Below, in pieces: positions 35,632-45,085 of a DNA stretch of 64,000 nt (position 1 is the first letter of the stretch; each line of letters begins with the position of its first letter). The stretch spans positions 6,128 through 70,127 of the forward strand of contig UQQZ01000002.1 of assembly GCA_900543305.1 (NCBI GenBank), given 5' to 3'. This stretch comes from an uncultured Oscillospiraceae bacterium. Its GTDB lineage: Bacteria; Bacillota; Clostridia; Oscillospirales; Acutalibacteraceae. Made by a program: the position numbers and the translations under genes. Under the pieces are notes generated by a model. It was not told the DNA's origin and did no database searches. It worked only from the letters and a program-made list of their open reading frames with translations.

Positions 35632-35967
35632 GTTGTTCCCAACCTTTCCAAAAATGATGTTTTGAAAATGCCCAGGGTAGCTTTTTCCAAAAAGAAAAGC
35701 CCCCTGCATTTTCACGCAGAGGGCGATAAAAGACTTACCGCGGTACCACCTCAATTTATCACGGCCTTACGGTCCGTGACCTTACGGGCACATCTATGCC
35801 CTGGCAGAGTAACGCCTGCCAAACGGCGATCCCTACTGAAAAAGTTCAGGACAGCGGCTCGGGACTGTATGTTCAACTGCCGCCACGTTCTTGCTTTCAC
35901 CAACCGCAAGTTCTCTGTGCCGTAGGACTCGGCAGTCTACTTTGTTCCGTCATTGCCATTGTGTGCT
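35632..35967 (-). promoter_or_regulatory. Tyrosyl T-box leader
   Basis: The T-box sequence AATTGAGGTGGTACCGCGG lies at 35738-35756 (minus strand). In Stem I, the sequence GAACATACAGTC contains the candidate specifier TAC (35867-35869), a tyrosine codon followed by a purine, matching the downstream tyrS. A terminator at 35698-35724 completes the switch: uncharged tRNA-Tyr pairs with specifier and T-box bulge and favours read-through. Occupies the whole 360-nt gap between recN and tyrS. Confidence 0.95.
35698..35724 (-). terminator. T-box terminator
   Basis: Stem GCCCTCTGC / GCAGGGGGC with 8-nt loop, followed by TTTTCTTTTT on the minus strand; its 5' arm competes with the T-box antiterminator. 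Confidence 0.85.
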
Positions 35968-35996
35968 ATTATACGGCTGAACCTGAAAAAAGTCAA
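35968..35996 (-). promoter_or_regulatory. tyrS promoter
   Basis: TTGACT (35991-35996), 17 nt, TATAAT (35968-35973), minus strand. The -35 covers the recN stop codon (35993-35995). Confidence 0.78.
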
Positions 35997-37651
35997 GACT
36001 TCCGAAGCATTTCTTCCGCCATTTCCAGTTGAAGGGGCGTAATCCCATCACCGCCGATTATCCGCGCTACTTCGTGTTTTCTTCCCTCAAAGTCCAGTTC
36101 TTTCACCTGGGTATAGGTGCGTCCTTGATCCACATGCTTGGAAATTAACAAGTGATGGTCAGCCAAAGCGGCCATCTGGGCCAGATGAGTGATGCATAGA
36201 ACTTGTCTATTCTGAGAAACTTGACGCAGTTTCTGCCCCACTTTTTGGGCGGCTGCCCCGCTGATCCCTGTGTCCACCTCATCAAAAATTAAGGTTTGCA
36301 CTTTATCTTTTCCGGAGAGGACAGTTTTGATGGCCAGCATGATTCGTGACAACTCGCCTCCCGATGCAATCTTCGACAAAGGTTTAGGCGGTTCTCCCTG
36401 ATTGGCAGAGACCAAAAACTGGATTCTGTCACAGCCCATCTGATAAAGGGGGACCCGTTGAATATCCGTCTCGAACTCGATGCCCGGCATATTTAAGAAA
36501 GACAGCTCCTTTTTGACCTGGCGCAGAAACAGTCCGGAAGCGGCACGCCTTTTTTCGGAAAGCTCCTTGGCTAAAGCGATTGCTTCCTTCTTCTGCTGTT
36601 CATACTGCGACTCCAGACGTTCCCGCTCTTCATCTGAGAACTCGATCTGATGAAGCCTTCTCTTACAGTCGTCCAAAAAATCCAGTATTTTTTCTTCGCT
36701 GGAACCGTATTTCAACCCCAATTTGTATAGAAGATCCAATCGTTCCTCAATGGCGTCCAATTGGGCAGGATCAAAGTCCACCCCTGTGCCTCGCAGAATA
36801 GCATCCACATCTTCCAGAAGATACCCTGCCTCCTGTAGTTTTTGAGAGGCTTCTTCCAATTCCGGCAAATAGGGTGCAATGCGTTCTGCTTCCTCAGAGG
36901 CTTGAGAAACTTCTGTGAGTAATCCGGGATTTTCCTCATCACCGGACAGCAATTCCCTGAGTAATTCCAACGAACCGGAAATTTTTTCGCTGTTGCGAAT
37001 GATCTCCCGCTGGCTTTCTAGTTCTTCCCGTTCCCCAACATGAATTTGGGCGCTTTCGATTTCATCAATTTGATAGTGAAGCAAGTCCGATAACCTGGCT
37101 TTTTCCCCTTTGTCTGTTTGAAGGGCTTCCAGGCGATGTTGTGTCTCACGCAAGGCATGATAAGCATTCTGGTAGGCTCCTAAGAGCGATTCCAGTTCCC
37201 CAAAGCTGTCCAGATAGGTCATGTGGACCTCTGGAGAAAGCAGCTCATAGCTTTCATGTTGTCCATGAATGGTAATCAATCGTGGTCCCAACTGTTTGAG
37301 CATGGACACAGTAGCTGGGGCTCCGTTGCATTTGCAATGGGATCTGCCTGCCGACCTGATTTCACGTTGGATTAAGAGTGATCTATCTTCCTCTCTGGGA
37401 ATGGAAAACCGATCTAACAGATCCAGGGTATCTTGATCCAAATCCGTAAACAGGGCAGAAACAGAAGCTGTATCCGAACCGGTGCGAACCAACTCTTTGG
37501 AGGTCCTGTCCCCCAGCACTGCGTGAATGGCGTCAATGATGATAGATTTACCGGCGCCGGTTTCGCCGGTCAAAACGGTAAATCCTTCCTCAAAATCGAT
37601 GGAGGCTTTTTCGATTACAGCAATATTCTGAATGAACAACTGAGACAGCAT
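35993..37651 (-). CDS. recN: DNA repair protein RecN
   Basis: SMC-like ATPase that gathers broken DNA ends for recombination. Walker A TGETGAGKSIIIDAI (about 29-40), long central coiled coil (about 150-360), ABC signature ASGGELSRIMLAIK and Walker B TLIFDEVDTGISG near the C-terminus. 552 residues, normal. Last gene of the argR side of the operon (6 nt from argR), the common argR-recN neighbourhood of Firmicutes. Confidence 0.96.
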   Translation of the reverse strand: MLSQLFIQNIAVIEKASIDFEEGFTVLTGETGAGKSIIIDAIHAVLGDRTSKELVRTGSDTASVSALFTDLDQDTLDLLDRFSIPREEDRSLLIQREIRSAGRSHCKCNGAPATVSMLKQLGPRLITIHGQHESYELLSPEVHMTYLDSFGELESLLGAYQNAYHALRETQHRLEALQTDKGEKARLSDLLHYQIDEIESAQIHVGEREELESQREIIRNSEKISGSLELLRELLSGDEENPGLLTEVSQASEEAERIAPYLPELEEASQKLQEAGYLLEDVDAILRGTGVDFDPAQLDAIEERLDLLYKLGLKYGSSEEKILDFLDDCKRRLHQIEFSDEERERLESQYEQQKKEAIALAKELSEKRRAASGLFLRQVKKELSFLNMPGIEFETDIQRVPLYQMGCDRIQFLVSANQGEPPKPLSKIASGGELSRIMLAIKTVLSGKDKVQTLIFDEVDTGISGAAAQKVGQKLRQVSQNRQVLCITHLAQMAALADHHLLISKHVDQGRTYTQVKELDFEGRKHEVARIIGGDGITPLQLEMAEEMLRKS

Positions 37652-37657
37652 ATCAGG

Positions 37658-38110
37658 TCACCTGTTGATCAATTTCCGGAATTCTTCTTGAGTTGCCAGG
37701 GCGTCTGCGTCGGTACGGCAAACGATAAAGATGGTGTCTTCTCCCGCCAAAGTCCCCACAAACCCTTGCCAGTGCATGGAGTCCATGGAAGCACATACAG
37801 CCTGGGCCATACCGGTCATACAGCGTACAACTACCATGTTCTGGGCAGCTTCTACCGAGAGGACAGAATCGGAAAAGAAGGAATAGAACTTGGAGGACAT
37901 GTCGTTGATGTTTTCATTCCCTGTGGAATAGCGGTATTTTCCCGTGCGGGAAAGAGTTTTCACCAAACGCAGCTCCTTGATATCGCGGGATACCGTTGCT
38001 TGGGTCACATCGAATCCGCTCTCCCGCAAATAGCGGAGAAGCTCGTCTTGGGTGTCGATGTCATATTCTTTGATGAGCTCCAAAATTTTTGCGTGCCGTC
38101 GTGTTTTCAT
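37658..38110 (-). CDS. argR: Arginine repressor ArgR/AhrC
   Basis: Hexameric arginine-dependent regulator of arginine synthesis and catabolism. N-terminal winged helix (TQDELLRYLRESGFDVTQATVSRDIKELRLVK, about 18-50) and C-terminal arginine-binding oligomerisation domain with GTLAGEDTIFIVCRT (about 120-135). 150 residues from ATG 38110 (MKTRRHAKI); the frame extends to 38251 within nadK without support. No arginine genes are in the window, so it acts in trans. Confidence 0.96.
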   Translation of the reverse strand: MKTRRHAKILELIKEYDIDTQDELLRYLRESGFDVTQATVSRDIKELRLVKTLSRTGKYRYSTGNENINDMSSKFYSFFSDSVLSVEAAQNMVVVRCMTGMAQAVCASMDSMHWQGFVGTLAGEDTIFIVCRTDADALATQEEFRKLINR

Positions 38111-38174
38111 GAGGTGGATTCCAGTCCTTTCTGGCGGGTTTCGCCGGTTTTCCGTAAGAGCCATCGGTCCAAAC

Positions 38175-39014
38175 TTATGGCCGGGTTTCGATAATTTTCC
38201 GATTGAGGGTATCGTAAAAATCCTGTTTTCCCAAACGGACAAATCTGGCAAAGCGTTCTGCTCGAGAAAAGGTCAAACGATCTCCTTCGGAAACATCCAG
38301 AGGAGGTTCTCCATCTACGGAAAGATAAAGCCTCCCTATATTCTCAGGAATATCCACCAAAAGTGGTGAATCTCCTTTAAAAATTACGCTTCGGTTAAAG
38401 AGAGAGTGGGGACAAATGGGCGTATAGACCAAACAGTCCATGCTGGGTTCAATCACCGGTCCTCCTGCAGACAAGGAATCCGCGGTAGACCCTGTGGGAG
38501 TGGCCACAATAAAACCATCCGCCCGGTAGTTGTAGGATCGTCTTCCAAGAAGCATGCGGTAATCAATGATTTTTGCAGGTTCTCCTGAAAGAACGGCATC
38601 GTTGAGAGCGTAATAGTGATAGCTGCCTTTTTCTGTTTCCAGCTGAACAGAGAGCATGAGACGTTTTTCCTCTCTGTAGTCCCCATCCGCCAGATGGGAA
38701 AGCAAGGACAGTTCGTGGCGTTCCACTCCAGCGGTAAATCCCAGGGTGCCGGCATTGACGCCCAAGATGGGTTTATCCAGAGAAGCTGCCAGTTTTGCGG
38801 TGTGGATAATGGTTCCGTCTCCGCCGATTGCCACAAACAGGTCACACTCCCGCAAGACTTCCTCGTCTTGACCTTGACGATAGACACCATGTTTCGTAAA
38901 AAGATCGGTTTTTAATACAGTGTCACAGCCGCTTTGCTTTAAAATGGCAAGTACTTCCTCTGTACAAGTTTGTGCAGCCTGTTTGGTCAAATTGGGAAGT
39001 ACGGCAATCTTCAC
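38175..39014 (-). CDS. nadK: NAD kinase
   Basis: Phosphorylates NAD to NADP. GGDGTIIHTAK (about 64-74) is the catalytic glycine-rich motif; ALNDAVL and TPTGSTADSLSAGGPVIEP are further signatures. 279 residues. GGAGGGAG ribosome site. Lies between tlyA and argR in the conserved repair/biosynthesis cluster. Confidence 0.96.
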   Translation of the reverse strand: MKIAVLPNLTKQAAQTCTEEVLAILKQSGCDTVLKTDLFTKHGVYRQGQDEEVLRECDLFVAIGGDGTIIHTAKLAASLDKPILGVNAGTLGFTAGVERHELSLLSHLADGDYREEKRLMLSVQLETEKGSYHYYALNDAVLSGEPAKIIDYRMLLGRRSYNYRADGFIVATPTGSTADSLSAGGPVIEPSMDCLVYTPICPHSLFNRSVIFKGDSPLLVDIPENIGRLYLSVDGEPPLDVSEGDRLTFSRAERFARFVRLGKQDFYDTLNRKIIETRP

Positions 39015-39070
39015 AGGAATCTCCCTCCTTTTGACGCCTGGAAGCTGAAAAAAGTCACTTCAACTTGTTA

Positions 39071-39889
39071 TTATTTTCCGTTGGGACGATCTAGTGCCTG
39101 GTGCGATTGTTCTACCACCCATTCAGCGCTTGGAACTGTTTCCATGCACACGGGGGTGTCAGATCGTTCCAGATAGATGAGATATTCGATATTTCCTTCC
39201 GGACCCTTGACTGGAGAAAAGGTGAGTCCCAAAATAGAATATCCGTGATCCAAGACAAAGTTTCGTATTTTTTCGATGACTTCTCGATGAACCGATTTGT
39301 CCCGGACAACACCCTTTTTTCCCACCTTTTCTCTGCCTGCCTCAAATTGTGGTTTGATCAGGCAGACCGCCTGGCCCTGTTCTCCCAGGAGAGGGCGTAC
39401 CGCAGGCAAGATAATGGTAAGGGAAATAAAGGAAACATCCACAGAGAAAAAGTCGATTACTTCTGGAATTTGTTCCCGGGTCAAATATCGGGCATTGGTT
39501 CGTTCCAAATTGACCACACGGGGATCCGTTCGGAGGCTCCAGGCCAGTTGCCCATACCCTACATCCACGGAATAGACTTTTCGTGCTCCATTTTGCAGCA
39601 TACAGTCTGTAAAACCACCAGTGGAAGCGCCAATATCCATACAGGTTTTCTCTGCCAATGTAAGCCCAAACTCTTTCATGGCTTTTTCCAGCTTCAATCC
39701 CCCACGGCTTACATATTGCAGACCTTTTCCGCGGACTTCAATTTCTGCCTCTTCCGAAAAAGTATCTCCAGGCTTGTCCGCCTTTTGATGGTCCACATAG
39801 ACATGCCCCGCCATAATCAGCACTTTGGCTTTTTCGCGGCTCTCAGCAAGGCCTCGTTCCGTCACAAGGATATCAAGTCGTTTTTTCAG
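39071..39889 (-). CDS. tlyA: TlyA family rRNA 2'-O-methyltransferase (hemolysin A family)
   Basis: S4 RNA-binding domain (about 1-60: KKRLDILVTERGLAESREKAKVLIMAGHVYVDHQ) plus an FtsJ-like methyltransferase domain with MDIGASTGGFTDCML and SVDVSFISL. Family proteins begin M-KKRLD; here that position is a CTG at 39889, 7 nt after a strong AGGGAGGG site, so a CTG start is likely. The nearest ATG (39940) is upstream of that ribosome site and deep inside dxs. 272 residues from CTG. Overlaps dxs by 17 nt. Targets 16S/23S ribose sites in characterised members. Confidence 0.88.
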   Translation of the reverse strand: MKKRLDILVTERGLAESREKAKVLIMAGHVYVDHQKADKPGDTFSEEAEIEVRGKGLQYVSRGGLKLEKAMKEFGLTLAEKTCMDIGASTGGFTDCMLQNGARKVYSVDVGYGQLAWSLRTDPRVVNLERTNARYLTREQIPEVIDFFSVDVSFISLTIILPAVRPLLGEQGQAVCLIKPQFEAGREKVGKKGVVRDKSVHREVIEKIRNFVLDHGYSILGLTFSPVKGPEGNIEYLIYLERSDTPVCMETVPSAEWVVEQSHQALDRPNGK

Positions 39890-41765
39890 AGTGAATCCCT
39901 CCCTTAGCTTTTCCCAGCGTTTCCAGGATATAGTTTTCAATTCCCTCTTCGTTGAGGCCTAAGACTTCCAGAGAACGGAACATGGGGGCATGCTTAATAT
40001 AGGGATCTTGGATGGCTCGAAGATGGAATTGCCCAGAAAAACCCCTTTGTTCCAAAAGAAACCCAAAATGTTCGCCGATTCCTCCCCGTTGGATTCCTTC
40101 TTCGAAAAAGAAAACATGCTCACAGGCAAGAGCTTCCTCCACGGCTTTCGTATCTACAGGAATAATTCGATTGAGTTTCACAAGCTTCAGGGGAATGCCT
40201 TGTTGCTTCAAATGCTCTGTACACGCGGCAGCAAAGGAAAAAACTCGCCCAAAAGTAACCACACAGCACTTGGCATCTGGATTTCCATAGACGCTGAAGG
40301 GGTCCGTGGTACTCGTAAAGCTGTGGGGTTTATAGAGCTCTTTTCCACGAGGATATCGGATCGCGCAAAGGCCTTGTCCCTTTTCCACCAAATAGGTGAG
40401 TTGAAGATTGAGTTCCCGAAAATAGGTGGGAGAATAAACCGTAATATTGGGGATGGTCTGAAGATAGGCGGCATCAAAAACACCTTGATGTGTTTTTCCG
40501 TCCTCCCCCACTACACCGGCTCGATCTACCGCCAAGATGACTTTTGTGTTTTGCATGGAGACGTCGTGAATAAGCTGATCATACGCCCGCTGCAAAAAAG
40601 TAGAATAAACTGCAAAAACCGGTAGCATCCCGCCAGCGGCGAGGCCACCTGCAAAAGTGACTGCATGTTCTTCAGAAATGCCTACATCGAAAAATCTGCC
40701 CCGGAACTTTTCTCGGAATTCACTTAACCCGGTACCATTTTGCATGGCGGCGGTTATAGCGCAGATTTTTGGATTGTTTTGGGCCAAGGCACACATGGTC
40801 TTTCCAAATTCGTCAGAAAAGCTTTGGGATTTTTCCCCGGTATCTCCGGTTGTGACGTCAAATCCGGACAGACCATGATAAATAGTGGGATCTTGTTCCG
40901 CGTATTGATATCCCTTGCCTTTGTAAGTGCGCACATGGAGAAGGACAGGCTTATGAATCAACTTGGCTGTCTCTAGGGTTTCCGCCAGTTCTTTGATGTT
41001 GTGCCCGTCAAAGGGTCCGTAATAGGAAAAGCCAAAATCATCGAAGACAGTGGAATTGTAAAAGAGACGCTTTACCGCATGTTTCAAGCGGCGAAGGCCA
41101 CTGCCTACTATTTTTCCAATTCCGGGAAGCTTTTGAAGGGATTGTTCCAGATGATTTTTCGTTTTAATATATCCCGGTTTCGTCCGGATATAGGTCAAAT
41201 ATCGAGCCATGGAGCCCACATTTTTGGAAATGGACATGGCGTTGTCGTTTAAGATAACGATCAAATTGCGGTGTAGACGGCCGGCATTGTTCAGGCCTTC
41301 ATATGCCAATCCTCCTGTCAAGGCTCCATCGCCGATGACAGCCACCACATAGCCATCTTTACCCTGCAGGTAATTGGCTTCAGACACTCCAAGCGCAGAA
41401 GAGATGGAGGTGCTGCTGTGTCCGCAGGTAAACATGTCGTAGGGGCTTTCCTCCCTGCAGGGGAATCCTGCAAGGCCGCCTTCCTGACGGATGGTGGAAA
41501 ATTGAGGATAGCGGCCTGTCAACAACTTATATGGGTAACTTTGGTGACCCACATCCCAAACGATGGTATCTTTGGGTGGCGAAAAGGCCAGCGCCAACGC
41601 CACTGTCAATTCCACGACACCTAAGTTGGAGGCCAAGTGGCCACCGTTTGCTGAGACCGTTTCAATGATCACTCGGCGCATCTCTTCGCAGAGCGCAGTG
41701 AGTTCTTCCCCGTCAAATCCTTTGATGTCTTCCGGAGAATGGATGTGTTCCAGCATACTTGCCAT
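39873..41765 (-). CDS. dxs: 1-deoxy-D-xylulose-5-phosphate synthase
   Basis: Thiamine-diphosphate enzyme joining pyruvate and glyceraldehyde 3-phosphate, entry to the MEP isoprenoid pathway. ThDP motif GDGALTGGLAYEGLNNAG, substrate motif DVGHQSYPYKLLTGR, FVGISEEHAVTFAGGLA and DRAGVVGEDGKTHQG are all present. 630 residues. Overlaps tlyA at its 3' end and follows folD by 21 nt. The xseA-xseB-ispA genes that normally separate folD and dxs are missing here. Confidence 0.97.
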   Translation of the reverse strand: MASMLEHIHSPEDIKGFDGEELTALCEEMRRVIIETVSANGGHLASNLGVVELTVALALAFSPPKDTIVWDVGHQSYPYKLLTGRYPQFSTIRQEGGLAGFPCREESPYDMFTCGHSSTSISSALGVSEANYLQGKDGYVVAVIGDGALTGGLAYEGLNNAGRLHRNLIVILNDNAMSISKNVGSMARYLTYIRTKPGYIKTKNHLEQSLQKLPGIGKIVGSGLRRLKHAVKRLFYNSTVFDDFGFSYYGPFDGHNIKELAETLETAKLIHKPVLLHVRTYKGKGYQYAEQDPTIYHGLSGFDVTTGDTGEKSQSFSDEFGKTMCALAQNNPKICAITAAMQNGTGLSEFREKFRGRFFDVGISEEHAVTFAGGLAAGGMLPVFAVYSTFLQRAYDQLIHDVSMQNTKVILAVDRAGVVGEDGKTHQGVFDAAYLQTIPNITVYSPTYFRELNLQLTYLVEKGQGLCAIRYPRGKELYKPHSFTSTTDPFSVYGNPDAKCCVVTFGRVFSFAAACTEHLKQQGIPLKLVKLNRIIPVDTKAVEEALACEHVFFFEEGIQRGGIGEHFGFLLEQRGFSGQFHLRAIQDPYIKHAPMFRSLEVLGLNEEGIENYILETLGKAKGGIHSEKTT

Positions 41766-41786
41766 AGAGAAACAACTCCTGTCCGG

Positions 41787-42641
41787 TTATAGCAAATGAT
41801 TTTGTAACTTGGCAGCTGTAATCGTGTTTTTCAACAGCATAGCAATAGTCATAGGGCCAACTCCTCCGGGAACCGGAGTGATGTAGGAAGCCAAAGGTTC
41901 CACCTGAGCAAAATCCACATCTCCGCACAGTTTGCCGTTTTCCTCCCGGTTCATGCCCACATCGATCACCACAGCGCCTGGTTTTACCATGTCCGCTGTG
42001 ACAAAATGGCTTTTCCCTACGGCGGATACAAGGATATCTGCTTGTGCCGTGATTTCCGGCAGATTTTTGGTTCGGCTGTGGCAAATCGTCACGGTACCAT
42101 TTTGATGGAGAAGCAGCATTGCCATAGGTTTTCCCACGATATTGCTGCGGCCAATCACCACGCAACGTTTGCCTTCTACTGGAATCTCATAGGCTTTTAA
42201 CAGTTCCATAATCCCAGCAGGAGTGCACGGAAGAAAATGGTAATCTCCAATCATAATCTTTCCCACGTTGTACGCATGGAAAGCATCCACATCTTTTTGG
42301 GGATTGATGGCTTCCACTACAGCCGCTTCGTCCAATCCCTTGGGCAAGGGCGACTGCACCAAAATCCCATGGATGTCTTCCTTGTGGTTCAATTGATCCA
42401 CCAAGGTCAAAAGTTCCTCCTGGGTGGTTTCTGCCGAAAGAGCATATTCTTCCGAATGGATACCTGTAGCCTCGCAAGCTTTCTTCTTGTTGTTCACATA
42501 GATTCGTGAGGCAGGATCATCCCCTACAATCACCACAGCCAAACCGGGACAAACACCTTGTTCTTTTAAGGTCTTTACTTCCTCGGCGACTTCTGCCCGC
42601 ACTTTTGCGGAAACGGCTTTTCCATCAATACGTTCTGCCAC
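41787..42641 (-). CDS. folD: Bifunctional methylenetetrahydrofolate dehydrogenase/cyclohydrolase
   Basis: Interconverts 5,10-methylene-, methenyl- and 10-formyl-THF. Catalytic region [14 protein letters not shown] (Tyr and Lys) and [14 protein letters not shown]-binding [12 protein letters not shown], and C-terminal [15 protein letters not shown] are intact. 284 residues. It complements formate-THF ligase (fhs, 48776-50452), so the window holds both ends of the C1-folate pathway, though in different operons. Confidence 0.97.
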   Translation of the reverse strand: MAERIDGKAVSAKVRAEVAEEVKTLKEQGVCPGLAVVIVGDDPASRIYVNNKKKACEATGIHSEEYALSAETTQEELLTLVDQLNHKEDIHGILVQSPLPKGLDEAAVVEAINPQKDVDAFHAYNVGKIMIGDYHFLPCTPAGIMELLKAYEIPVEGKRCVVIGRSNIVGKPMAMLLLHQNGTVTICHSRTKNLPEITAQADILVSAVGKSHFVTADMVKPGAVVIDVGMNREENGKLCGDVDFAQVEPLASYITPVPGGVGPMTIAMLLKNTITAAKLQNHLL

Positions 42642-42674
42642 GTTTTTCCTCCCCTTTCTCCATAAGTAAAGCTA

Positions 42675-43757
42675 TTACTGCTCCGTTTCGGAATCTTCTT
42701 CCACCTTTTCTTCTTCTTTGCTGGAATCCTTTTCCGAAGCGGCTTCTTTTTGTTCAGCTACATCCGAAGAACCCCGGTCTTTTTTGGCCAAATCCTCGGG
42801 GCCTTTGGCGATCTCATTGTAAATTTCCTTGACCTCTTCCGGGGGAAGATCGCCAAAAATGGTGCTGGGACCGTCATCTTCAGGCTCTTCTTCCTTTTCT
42901 TCCACAGGCAAAGGTTCCACCAAGCCTACCGCTTCCATGACCCGGCGGTCGCCACAACCGGTAAGGCTGGTTTTGTGGCGGAACGCAATCAACAGGATTA
43001 CGCCAACAATCACGCAGCCTGCTGCAATGACCTGGGAAACCCGCAGATTAACACCGGGAATCATCAAACTGTCGGTACGCAGGCCTTCAATGAAGAAACG
43101 AATAAAGCCGTACCATACGATGTAAAGCAAAAAAGTTTGACCATCATATTGACGGTATTTCCTCGTGAAGATATGTAAGAGGACAAAGCCTAACAGGCAA
43201 AGAAGGGATTCGTACAGGAAGCAAGGATGTACGGTCATATTGGAGGTGGCATCGCTGCTCATGCCCCAGCGCAAATCCGTTACCGTACCAAAAGCTTCTT
43301 GGTTGATGAAATTTCCCCAACGGCCTACACATTGGCCGATCAGAAAACCCAGTGAGACAATGTCGAATACAGCGGCAACCTTCAATTTCCGGATGCGAGC
43401 CATCAAACCGCCAAAGATCAGGGCTCCGATGATGCCGCCATAGATGGCCAATCCCCCATCGTGAATCTGGAAAATCTCCATGGGGTTTTTCCAGTATTTG
43501 TCACCGGGATAAAATACCACATAGAACAGTCGTGCAAAGATCACACCTGCGATCAACCCTACAATCACCGCATCAAACAGACGGTTTACATCGATATTCA
43601 TCTTTTTGCAGCTCATGGAGGCGTAGATCAATGCCAGCAGAAAACCTACTGCAATGATGATTCCGTACCAGTAAACATGGAAATTTCCCACAGAAAAGGC
43701 CACTGTATTCACTGTAAAACTGAGCCCCAATCCAGGGAACGTGATTGTGTGCGTCAT
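42675..43757 (-). CDS. lgt: Prolipoprotein diacylglyceryl transferase with acidic tail
   Basis: Membrane enzyme that adds diacylglycerol to the lipobox cysteine. Seven membrane segments over about 1-265; GRWGNFINQEAFG (about 143-155) is the signature region and HPCFLYESL follows. After the core, about 90 residues form a highly acidic cytoplasmic-looking tail rich in Glu/Asp (EEKEEEPEDDGPSTIF; KEEEKVEEDSETEQ). Standard Lgt is about 270-300 residues, so the tail is an extension. GAAAGGAGG precedes the ATG, preceded by a perfect hairpin. Confidence 0.93.
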   Translation of the reverse strand: MTHTITFPGLGLSFTVNTVAFSVGNFHVYWYGIIIAVGFLLALIYASMSCKKMNIDVNRLFDAVIVGLIAGVIFARLFYVVFYPGDKYWKNPMEIFQIHDGGLAIYGGIIGALIFGGLMARIRKLKVAAVFDIVSLGFLIGQCVGRWGNFINQEAFGTVTDLRWGMSSDATSNMTVHPCFLYESLLCLLGFVLLHIFTRKYRQYDGQTFLLYIVWYGFIRFFIEGLRTDSLMIPGVNLRVSQVIAAGCVIVGVILLIAFRHKTSLTGCGDRRVMEAVGLVEPLPVEEKEEEPEDDGPSTIFGDLPPEEVKEIYNEIAKGPEDLAKKDRGSSDVAEQKEAASEKDSSKEEEKVEEDSETEQ

Positions 43758-43773
43758 AAAGATTGATTCCTCC

Positions 43774-43791
43774 TTTCGGCAAATGCCGAAA
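43774..43791. repeat. Perfect dyad before the lgt Shine-Dalgarno
   Basis: TTTCGGCA-AA-TGCCGAAA, 8-bp arms, between the M16 peptidase stop and lgt; its last A residues touch the AGGAGG of lgt. No T-run. Likely an intercistronic mRNA hairpin. Confidence 0.4.
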
Positions 43792-43804
43792 CTTGATATT
43801 AGAT

Positions 43805-45085
43805 TTATTCCAAAGGCAAGATAATCGAAAGAACACTTTGTTCTTCCTGGAACACCCGGTTCAGCTGATCGGTGACATCTTCCGGCTTGAGACTTGCCAA
43901 GGAGTCTATGTAGGTAAAGAGTTCCCTGCCTCGCAGCGCCATGTTCACCAGTCCATTGGCGATGCTTCCCGTGTTGTTCAGGGCAGAAACAAGCTCCCCA
44001 TACAGTGCGCGTTTGGAGCGTTCAAAGGCTTCTTGTGGAATGCCTTCGGTTTGGAAACGTTTGGCCTCCTGCAAAAGGGCCTGGGCAGCTGCCTGGGCGT
44101 TCTTGGATTCCCCGCTGAACATGACCGTTGCGTAACCGCTTCCTTCAAAATATTCGTAACTGAAGCTGGATTCATTGATAAGTTCCCGATCCAGCAGGTC
44201 CCGGAATAAAGGAGATGCTTCGGATGCCATGGTTTCCAGTAACACTTCCATGGCGGCTACATCCCGCTCACTTCTGGGTTTGTCCCCCTCCGGGTCTTTA
44301 AAGCCAAACTGGAACAGTGGAGAGGCCACAGAAAGCTGTTCTTCCACATGATGAGATACCACCCCTGCAGGCTCCTTAGGGAAGATTCGTTTGACTTTTA
44401 TGGGTTTGGTAGATTTGAGCATTCTGTCACAAACTTCCAGAACCTTGTCCACCTGAAAATTGCCCGCCAAGGCAAGACACATATTTCCCAGGTTATAAAA
44501 CGTGTGGTAGCAACGATACAGCAGCTCTGGCGTAATTTTAGCGATACTTTCCACAGTGCCCGCTACATCGATCCGGACTGGATGATCCCGATACATGGCC
44601 CGCAGAAAATTGAACATTACGCGCCATTGAGGGTCGTCATCGTACATTTTAATTTCTTCTCCAATGATTCCCTGCTCTTTCTGAACAGTCTGCTCTGTAA
44701 AGTAAGGAGACTGTACAAAGTCCAGCAGAATCTCCAGCGATTCATACAGCTTATCGGTGCAGGAGAAAAGGTAACAAGTGGATTCAAAAGAGGTGAACGC
44801 GTTGGCATCGGCTCCTGTTTTGGCGTATCGTTCGAAGGCGTCCCCTTCTTCGCTCTCAAATAGCTTGTGTTCCAAATAGTGGGCAATGCCCTCTGGAACA
44901 ATTTCCGGTTCAGCCTCGTCTTCCCGCTGAAAACAGTTATCTACAGAACCATATTTGGTGCCAAACATGGCAAAGGTAGTGCTGCAATGTTCCTTGGGAT
45001 AAAGGTAAATGGTTAATCCCGTGGGATGGAGGATTTTGTAATACGTATCTCCTACCTGTTTACCGGTGATTTTTTCCATCTTCAT
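43805..45085 (-). CDS. M16 family metallopeptidase (YfmH-like, catalytic member)
   Basis: 426 residues. The inverted zinc motif is HYLEHKLFE (HxxEH, about 67-72), with the distal Glu in EEIKMYDDD; C-terminal M16 half follows from about 210. No signal peptide; these clostridial pairs are cytoplasmic. Its ATG overlaps the stop of the upstream, non-catalytic M16 gene by 4 nt, indicating a coupled heterodimer like other two-gene pitrilysin systems. Substrate unknown. Confidence 0.9.
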   Translation of the reverse strand: MKMEKITGKQVGDTYYKILHPTGLTIYLYPKEHCSTTFAMFGTKYGSVDNCFQREDEAEPEIVPEGIAHYLEHKLFESEEGDAFERYAKTGADANAFTSFESTCYLFSCTDKLYESLEILLDFVQSPYFTEQTVQKEQGIIGEEIKMYDDDPQWRVMFNFLRAMYRDHPVRIDVAGTVESIAKITPELLYRCYHTFYNLGNMCLALAGNFQVDKVLEVCDRMLKSTKPIKVKRIFPKEPAGVVSHHVEEQLSVASPLFQFGFKDPEGDKPRSERDVAAMEVLLETMASEASPLFRDLLDRELINESSFSYEYFEGSGYATVMFSGESKNAQAAAQALLQEAKRFQTEGIPQEAFERSKRALYGELVSALNNTGSIANGLVNMALRGRELFTYIDSLASLKPEDVTDQLNRVFQEEQSVLSIILPLE

